From: Catellatospora citrea
GTDB taxonomy: Bacteria; Actinomycetota; Actinomycetes; Mycobacteriales; Micromonosporaceae
Length of the DNA: 64,000 nucleotides
Direction: 5' to 3'
Assembly (NCBI RefSeq): GCF_003610235.1
Contig: NZ_RAPR01000001.1
Coordinates: forward strand, 2,356,001 to 2,420,000
How positions within the stretch are numbered: position 1 is the stretch's first letter; each line of letters begins with the position of its first letter. Under the pieces are notes generated by a model. It was not told the origin of the DNA and searched no databases. It was given only the letters and a program-made list of their open reading frames with translations. This document shows positions 59,476 to 64,000 of this stretch, piece after piece. The translations under genes and the position numbers were made by a program.

Positions 59476-60852
59476 CTACCAGTGCCAGGCGGTGCGGGTC
59501 AGGCGCGGGGCGAGGTGCTCGCGCCAGGCGGCGGCGAGCTGGCCCGCGATCCGGCGCACCAGCGGCGTGCCGAGCCAGCCGAGCACCACGGCGCTGTAGG
59601 CGACGCTGATCCACTGGCCGCCGGTCAGGTGCGCGAACTGCCAGGACACCAGCGGGTACCACAGCGAGCTGTATTCGGGCGAGTACCAGCACAGCGCCTC
59701 GACCGACTGCGGGGTGTTGAAGCAGGCGGTGGGCCACAGCTCGTGCCAGAACAGGCTGTTGAGCCCGATCCAGACCGACAGGATCAGCACGGCCAGGGTG
59801 ATCAGGTTCGCGCCCGGCCCGGCCTGGCGGTGCCCGAGTCGCAGGGCCAGCGCCAGCGCCGCGGGCAGGATGCCGGCCAGGAAGAACCGCGGCCCCCAGG
59901 ACATCCCGGCGTACCAGGCCCACCAGGGCGCGTACACCAGCACCAGGCCGCCGACGAAGATCAGCCAGAGTCGCTGGATCCGGGCCAGGTCGATGCCGGT
60001 CGGGCCCAGGTCCGCCAGGGCGCGGCGGGTCGGCAGGAACATGCCGGGCAGGTACCAGACGATGCCGCGGCCGAAGGCGAACATGATCGCCAGCACCCCG
60101 AAGAAGAACGGGTACGAGAAGCCCGGCCGCCCGGAGAACGGCATGACGTCCTTCGCGCCGCGGTCGCCGACGTAGCCGCCCTTGCGGGCCAGGATCTCCA
60201 GCAGCACCAGCGCCGCGGCGGCCGCGACCGGCACCAGCAGCCGCAGCCGGCGCTGCCGCCACGTCTCGACCAGGCTCACCAGTCCCAGGCCGACCAGGGT
60301 GGCCGGGGTGTTGACCGCGCCGACCACCGCCGCCGCCCAGCCCCACCCGCGCCGGCGGCCCCGCACCACGACGACGATGCCGACCATCACGCCCATCATG
60401 GTGAAGGTCTCGCTGCCGTAGTGGCCGACGTCCGGCGCGAGCATGCTCGCCGCCACCGTGATCAGCATGAACCGCCGGATCAGCGCGCCGGGGACCAGCC
60501 CGCGCAGCAGCAGCCCGAGCGCGGCCAGCCCGGCCGCGAAGACGACCAGGTTGAAGTACTCGATCCCGGCCTCGGGGGTGGCCACGGCACGGCCCAGCAG
60601 CCACAGCGGCGTGGAGAACAGCGGGCCCATGAGGGAGTACTCGCTGTTGTTGAGGCGGCCCTCGCCGAGCAGGAGGCTGAGGCTGTTGAGCCGGTCCACG
60701 CCGTCGGCGACCACCGCGACCTGCTGGCCCCAGACCAGGCGGGCCAGTCCGGCGAGGATGAGCACCGTCTCGGCGACCGCGGTCCAGCCCGGACGCCGCG
60801 CGGGCGGCTCGGCTGTGGTGGGCGCGGCGGGTTCCATCGTGGTCAGCGACAC
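59476..60852 (-). CDS. Polytopic mannosyl-/glycosyltransferase-like membrane protein
   Basis: A 458-residue protein with about 10-12 helices. VADGVDRLNSLSLLLGEGRLNNSEYSLMGPLFSTPLW is the first periplasmic loop with acidic residues; a Gly-rich GRRRGWGWAAAVVGAVNTPATL and WWAWYAGMSWGPRFFLAGILPA follow. The layout is GT-C/GT87-like; sugar donor unknown. TAGGGT is six bases before the GTG (60859-60864, minus strand). Confidence 0.8.
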   Translation of the reverse strand: MSLTTMEPAAPTTAEPPARRPGWTAVAETVLILAGLARLVWGQQVAVVADGVDRLNSLSLLLGEGRLNNSEYSLMGPLFSTPLWLLGRAVATPEAGIEYFNLVVFAAGLAALGLLLRGLVPGALIRRFMLITVAASMLAPDVGHYGSETFTMMGVMVGIVVVVRGRRRGWGWAAAVVGAVNTPATLVGLGLVSLVETWRQRRLRLLVPVAAAAALVLLEILARKGGYVGDRGAKDVMPFSGRPGFSYPFFFGVLAIMFAFGRGIVWYLPGMFLPTRRALADLGPTGIDLARIQRLWLIFVGGLVLVYAPWWAWYAGMSWGPRFFLAGILPAALALALRLGHRQAGPGANLITLAVLILSVWIGLNSLFWHELWPTACFNTPQSVEALCWYSPEYSSLWYPLVSWQFAHLTGGQWISVAYSAVVLGWLGTPLVRRIAGQLAAAWREHLAPRLTRTAWHW

Positions 60853-60858
60853 GGCGCT

Positions 60859-60864
60859 ACCCTA
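60859..60864 (-). promoter_or_regulatory. -10 box TAGGGT, leaderless promoter
   Basis: TAGGGT on the minus strand is six bases before the GTG of the glycosyltransferase-like gene. Confidence 0.5.
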
Positions 60865-60914
60865 CGCACCACGCCACCGCGGGGCGGCACGACGGGGCGG
60901 GACCTGGTCCGAAC

Positions 60915-60964
60915 ACAGGACTGCGCCTCCGGCCGGATGTCGTCGGCCGAAGGCGCAGTCCTGT
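60915..60964. terminator. MMPL gene terminator
   Basis: 21-base arms (60915-60935, 60944-60964) with one mismatch and an eight-base loop, 10 bases beyond the MMPL stop. Confidence 0.8.
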
Positions 60965-60974
60965 CCACCCCGGG

Positions 60975-63257
60975 TTACGGCAGGCTGCGTCGCCGTTCCG
61001 GCCCCCCGGCCCGCCAGAGCCTGCCCGGCCACCAGACGAACCGGCCGATGTCCACCGTCAGCGCGGGCACCAGCAGCGAGCGCACCAGCAGCGTGTCCAG
61101 CAGCACGCCGAAGGCGACCGCGAACGCGATCTCCACCACGAAGACCAGCGGCAGCACCGCGAGCGCCGCGAACGTCGCCGCCAGCACCACGCCGGCCGAC
61201 GTGATGACGCCGCCGGTCACCGCCAGCCCCTTGAGCGTGCCCGCCGTGTGGCCGAGCTTGCCGGCCTCCTCGCGGACCCGGGTCATCAGGAAGATGTTGT
61301 AGTCGACGCCCAGGGCCACCAGGAACACGAACGCGAACAGCGGGTACGAGGAGTCGGCCCCCGCGAAGCCCAGTACGTCCTTGAAGACGATCCCCGAGAT
61401 GCCCAGCGTCGCCAGGTAGGACAGCACCACCGTGGCGATCAGCAGCAGCGGCGCGATCAGCGAGCGCAGCAGCACCATGAGGATCAGGAAGATGACGCCC
61501 AGCACCAGCGGGATGATCACGTTGCGGTCGCGCTGCGAGGTGTGCTGCACGTCGTAGTTGATCGCGCTGAACCCGCCGACCTTGGCCTGCGCGCCGTCGA
61601 TCGCGTGCACCGCGGCCCGCAGCCGCTCGACCGTCGCCAGCGCGGCCGGCGAGTCGGCCGCGTCGGTCAGCGTCGCGTCGATGCGCACCATGCCGTCGAC
61701 GACCTTCGGCTCCGGCAGCGGCGGCACGACGACCGGCGCCTGCGCGCCCTGCCCGGTCGCCCCCGTCTGGCCGGTCGCGGGGGTCTGGGCGTCACCGCCC
61801 GGCTGGGCGTCACCGGCCGGCGGGAGCACCGGCATGACCGGCATCCCGGTGAACGGGGCCGCCTCGGCCACGCCCTCGGTCTGGCGCACCGCCAGCAGCA
61901 CCTGGTCCAGCTTCTCGGCCCGGGTCACGATCTCGGCGGGATTGCCGGTGCCGCCCGGGAAGTGGGCCGTGGTCAGCTCCTGCGCGGACACCGAGTCGGG
62001 GTGGCCGGTGAAGCCCTCCGACTGCGGGATGCCGTCGGCGTCCAGGCGGGTCAGGCCCGCGACACCGGCCAGCAGCAGCACCGCGGTGCCGATCCAGACC
62101 AGCCGGGCCCGGCGACCGACCAGCGCGGAGACCTTCGCCCAGATGCCCTGCTGCTCGACGGGCGCGGAGTCGAACTTCGGCCGCACGGGCCAGAACGCCG
62201 CCCGGCCGAGCAGGGCCAGGATCGCCGGGAGCAGGGTCAGCGAGACGGCCAGGCTGCTGGCGATGCCGATCGCGCCGACCGGGCCGAGGCCCTTGTTCGA
62301 GGCTAGGTCGGACACGAGCAGGCAGAGCAGGCCCAGGATGACCGTGGCGCCACTGGCCAGGATCGGCTCGAACGAGGCGCGCAGCGCGACCCGCATCGCG
62401 TCGTACCGGCTCTCGGTGTGCCGTAGTTCCTCGCGGAAGCGGGACACCAGCAGCATCGCGTAGTCGGTGGCCGCGCCCAGCACCAGCACGTCGAGGATGG
62501 CCTGGCTCTGCCCGGAGACCGTGATGACCTCCTCCTTGGCCAGCAGGTAGACCACGCCGTTGGCCAGCGCGAACGCCAGGCCCGCGCCGAAGAGCACGAC
62601 CACGGGCAGGATCGGGCTGCGATACACGATCAGCAGGATGATCAGAATGATGCCGACGGTGACGCCGAGCAGCAGGCCGTCGATGGAGCCGAAGACCTCC
62701 ATCATGTCGGTGAGGATGCCGCCCAGGCCGCCGACGTGCGCGTTCAGCCCGTCGGGCAGGCCCGTGTGGTCCCGGATCCAGGTCACGTCGGTCATGTTCT
62801 TCTGCGCGTCGGTCTCCGTGAACAGCACGGTGACCTGGGCCGCCTTGCCGTCGTCGGAGTAGCGCGGCAGCAGCGGCACGTCGGCGAGCCGGCTGCCCAG
62901 CTCGCGCTTGAGCGTGGCCAGCTGCTCGGTGATGACCGTCTTGTCCGCCTCGGTCAGCCCGCTGTCGCGGCCGTAGACCAGCTGCGCGGGCACCACGTCG
63001 AGCCCGGCGAACTTCTTGCTCAGGTCGAGGACGACCGTCGCCTCGGCGCTCTCCGGCAGGAAGGAGGCGTTGTCGTTCTTCTGGACCTCGGCGGTCTTGC
63101 TCGCGAAGCCGCCCATGGCCCCGCCCACGACCAGCCAGACCACGAGCCCGATCGCCGGCAGCAGCCAGCGCAGGCGGCGCGGCCGCGGTGGCGCGGCGAC
63201 CTCGGTCTCCTGCCCCGGTTCGCCCCGGAGCTCCTTCTTCTCCCGCGTCGCCGTCAT
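60975..63257 (-). CDS. MMPL-family RND transporter
   Basis: A 760-residue protein. A basic N-terminus and first helix (LLPAIGLVVWLVVGGAM), a large periplasmic loop, five helices with ATDYAMLLVSRFREELRHTESRYDA, a second loop with a Gly/Gln/Thr-rich insert (PGGDAQTPATGQTGATGQGAQ), and a second helix bundle with LGVDYNIFLMTRVREEAG. The paired DY motifs are the proton-relay site of MMPL exporters, which move lipids or hydrophobic compounds. The ATG at 63257 has GAAGGA upstream. A perfect 18-bp palindrome lies at its promoter. Confidence 0.92.
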   Translation of the reverse strand: MTATREKKELRGEPGQETEVAAPPRPRRLRWLLPAIGLVVWLVVGGAMGGFASKTAEVQKNDNASFLPESAEATVVLDLSKKFAGLDVVPAQLVYGRDSGLTEADKTVITEQLATLKRELGSRLADVPLLPRYSDDGKAAQVTVLFTETDAQKNMTDVTWIRDHTGLPDGLNAHVGGLGGILTDMMEVFGSIDGLLLGVTVGIILIILLIVYRSPILPVVVLFGAGLAFALANGVVYLLAKEEVITVSGQSQAILDVLVLGAATDYAMLLVSRFREELRHTESRYDAMRVALRASFEPILASGATVILGLLCLLVSDLASNKGLGPVGAIGIASSLAVSLTLLPAILALLGRAAFWPVRPKFDSAPVEQQGIWAKVSALVGRRARLVWIGTAVLLLAGVAGLTRLDADGIPQSEGFTGHPDSVSAQELTTAHFPGGTGNPAEIVTRAEKLDQVLLAVRQTEGVAEAAPFTGMPVMPVLPPAGDAQPGGDAQTPATGQTGATGQGAQAPVVVPPLPEPKVVDGMVRIDATLTDAADSPAALATVERLRAAVHAIDGAQAKVGGFSAINYDVQHTSQRDRNVIIPLVLGVIFLILMVLLRSLIAPLLLIATVVLSYLATLGISGIVFKDVLGFAGADSSYPLFAFVFLVALGVDYNIFLMTRVREEAGKLGHTAGTLKGLAVTGGVITSAGVVLAATFAALAVLPLVFVVEIAFAVAFGVLLDTLLVRSLLVPALTVDIGRFVWWPGRLWRAGGPERRRSLP

Positions 63258-63298
63258 CGCGAGGCGTCCTTCCTGCTCAGCAAGGTTGGCACAAGGTG

Positions 63299-63304
63299 AC
63301 ACTA
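63299..63304 (-). promoter_or_regulatory. -10 box TAGTGT of the MMPL gene
   Basis: TAGTGT on the minus strand abuts the 18-bp palindrome and lies 41 bases before the ATG. The palindrome would cover the spacer or -35, so the binding protein could block transcription. Confidence 0.5.
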
Positions 63305-63305
63305 T

Positions 63306-63323
63306 TTGTGAAAGCTTTCACAA
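63306..63323. promoter_or_regulatory. 18-bp perfect palindrome with CRP-type consensus
   Basis: TTGTGAAAGCTTTCACAA is fully symmetrical and contains TGTGA-N6-TCACA, the consensus of CRP-family sites. A TetR- or PadR-type operator is an equal alternative. It lies 48 bases from the MMPL start and 106 from lipB. Confidence 0.7.
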
Positions 63324-63416
63324 GCTCGCGCACACGATACCGATCCCGAGCCGGGCACGCATTCACGGGTACGGGTGACGCCGAGCACCTTCACTGGCCA
63401 GCCACGCGGGCGCGAG

Positions 63417-63422
63417 TAGCCT
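63417..63422 (+). promoter_or_regulatory. -10 box TAGCCT, leaderless promoter of lipB
   Basis: TAGCCT is seven bases before the GTG of lipB. Confidence 0.5.
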
Positions 63423-63429
63423 GAGCGAC

Positions 63430-64000
63430 GTGACCAGCATCGTCTCGCCGGCACTCGCGGTGCGCCGCGCCGGCACCGTCGAGTATCAGACCGCCTGGGA
63501 CGAGCAGCGCCGCCTGCACGCCGGCGTCGTCGAGGGCAGCGAGCCGAACACCGTGCTGCTGCTGGAGCACCCGAGCGTGTACACCGCCGGCAAGCTCACC
63601 GAGCCCTGGGAGCGCCCGTTCGACGGCACCCCGGTGGTGGACGTGGACCGCGGCGGCAAGATCACCTGGCACGGGCCGGGGCAGCTCGTCGGCTACCCGA
63701 TCATCGAGCTGCCGGTGCAGCGCGGCGGGCTGGCCGACGTGGTCGCACACGTGCGGCGTACCGAGCAGATGCTCATCGACGTCTGCGCCGAGCTGGGCGT
63801 CGCCACCACCCGGATCAAGGGCAACAACCGCTCCGGCGTATGGGTGCGCGAGGACGACCGCGGCCCGGACCGCAAGGTCGCCGCGATCGGCATCCGGGTC
63901 GCCCGCAACGTCTCGCTGCACGGCTTCGCGCTCAACTGCAACCCCGACATGACGTGGTTCGACCGGATCGTGCCCTGCGGCATCACCGACGCCTCGGTCA
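63430..64000 (+). CDS. lipB: Octanoyl-[ACP]:protein octanoyltransferase, 5' part
   Basis: 190 codons are present before the right edge. [19 protein letters not shown], the signature [38 protein letters not shown] (catalytic Lys) and IVPCGI (catalytic Cys) are all conserved. LipB transfers octanoate from acyl carrier protein to lipoyl domains such as those of the E2 protein and GcvH; lipA usually follows. The start GTG is preceded by TAGCCT at seven bases. The gene is cut by the window end. Confidence 0.95.
   Translation, partial: MTSIVSPALAVRRAGTVEYQTAWDEQRRLHAGVVEGSEPNTVLLLEHPSVYTAGKLTEPWERPFDGTPVVDVDRGGKITWHGPGQLVGYPIIELPVQRGGLADVVAHVRRTEQMLIDVCAELGVATTRIKGNNRSGVWVREDDRGPDRKVAAIGIRVARNVSLHGFALNCNPDMTWFDRIVPCGITDASV

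Noticed and set aside
1..64000. tRNA, rRNA, transposase, integrase, prophage or attachment-site features
   Set aside because: No cloverleaf-like or rRNA segments and no recombinase motifs were seen on either strand; weak structured RNAs could still be missed by eye.

Overview
The window is high-GC DNA (roughly 70% or more, with G/C-ending codons throughout), densely coding, with many GTG starts and 4-base stop/start overlaps. It carries an actinobacterial qcrCAB/ctaCEF respiratory locus. The gene set and the style of the intergenic palindromes suggest a filamentous actinomycete of the Micromonosporaceae (Catellatospora, Actinoplanes or Micromonospora type). The family assignment is inference; the phylum-level call is firm.

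Layout. 1-3.2 kb: the 3' end of a RelA/SpoT-family gene, a NUDIX hydrolase and a sugar nucleotidyltransferase in an overlapping operon, then a stand-alone AsnC/RAM-domain protein. 3.2-5.8 kb: an alpha/beta hydrolase and, on the minus strand, a cytochrome P450 preceded by a small Cys-rich peptide ORF with a strong ribosome-binding site. That pair is the best candidate here for an undescribed (RiPP-like) system. 5.8-17.3 kb: the respiratory core (qcrB, qcrA, qcrC, ctaE; ctaF, ctaC), a CtaG-like assembly factor, a degenerate receiver protein, trpD, a cysteine desulfurase with TusA, a PfkB-family kinase and erpA. 17.3-20.2 kb: a MarR regulator divergent from an MFS pump and a quinone oxidoreductase. 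20.3-25.2 kb: glycerate kinase, nadA, a MurA paralogue and a DUF3043 membrane protein. 25.2-33 kb: an ABC-2 transporter with its own two-component system, an MFS transporter and a second ABC-2 exporter with two permeases. 33-36.8 kb: a large Pro/Gln-rich TPR/WG-repeat protein and an aldo/keto reductase. 37-42.8 kb: cobalamin nucleotide-loop genes (a cobU-cobT fusion, cobS), small regulators and gcvT. 42.8-48.3 kb: pepA, lpdA and the lipoyl-bearing E2 gene sucB/dlaT. 48.4-53 kb: a third ABC system, a zinc-ribbon M48 peptidase and an epimerase. 53-57.4 kb: a secreted polyester-type esterase, a luciferase-like oxidoreductase, a SCO5389-type protein and a MinD/CooC-like ATPase with a Fur-type box. 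57.5-64 kb: two polytopic glycosyltransferase-like membrane proteins, an MMPL transporter and the 5' part of lipB.

Much of the backbone (trpD, ctaE-qcrCAB, ctaF-ctaC, sugar kinase, HesB/ErpA, glycerate kinase, DUF3043, cobT-cobS, gcvT, pepA/B, sucB, epimerase, lipB) follows, from memory, the order of Mycobacterium tuberculosis Rv2192c-Rv2217. The accessory genes (P450/peptide, MarR/MFS/oxidoreductase, the ABC systems, the WG protein, the esterase region) are inserted into it. Functionally the backbone couples respiration (bc1-aa3 branch), Fe-S and sulfur handling (desulfurase/TusA, ErpA, NadA) and lipoate-dependent metabolism (GcvT, LpdA, E2, LipB).

Two window-wide signals stand out. At least 19 genes have a TANNNT box exactly 6-7 bases before the start codon, indicating leaderless transcription. 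Several families of intergenic palindromes recur, including one perfect 52-bp palindrome.
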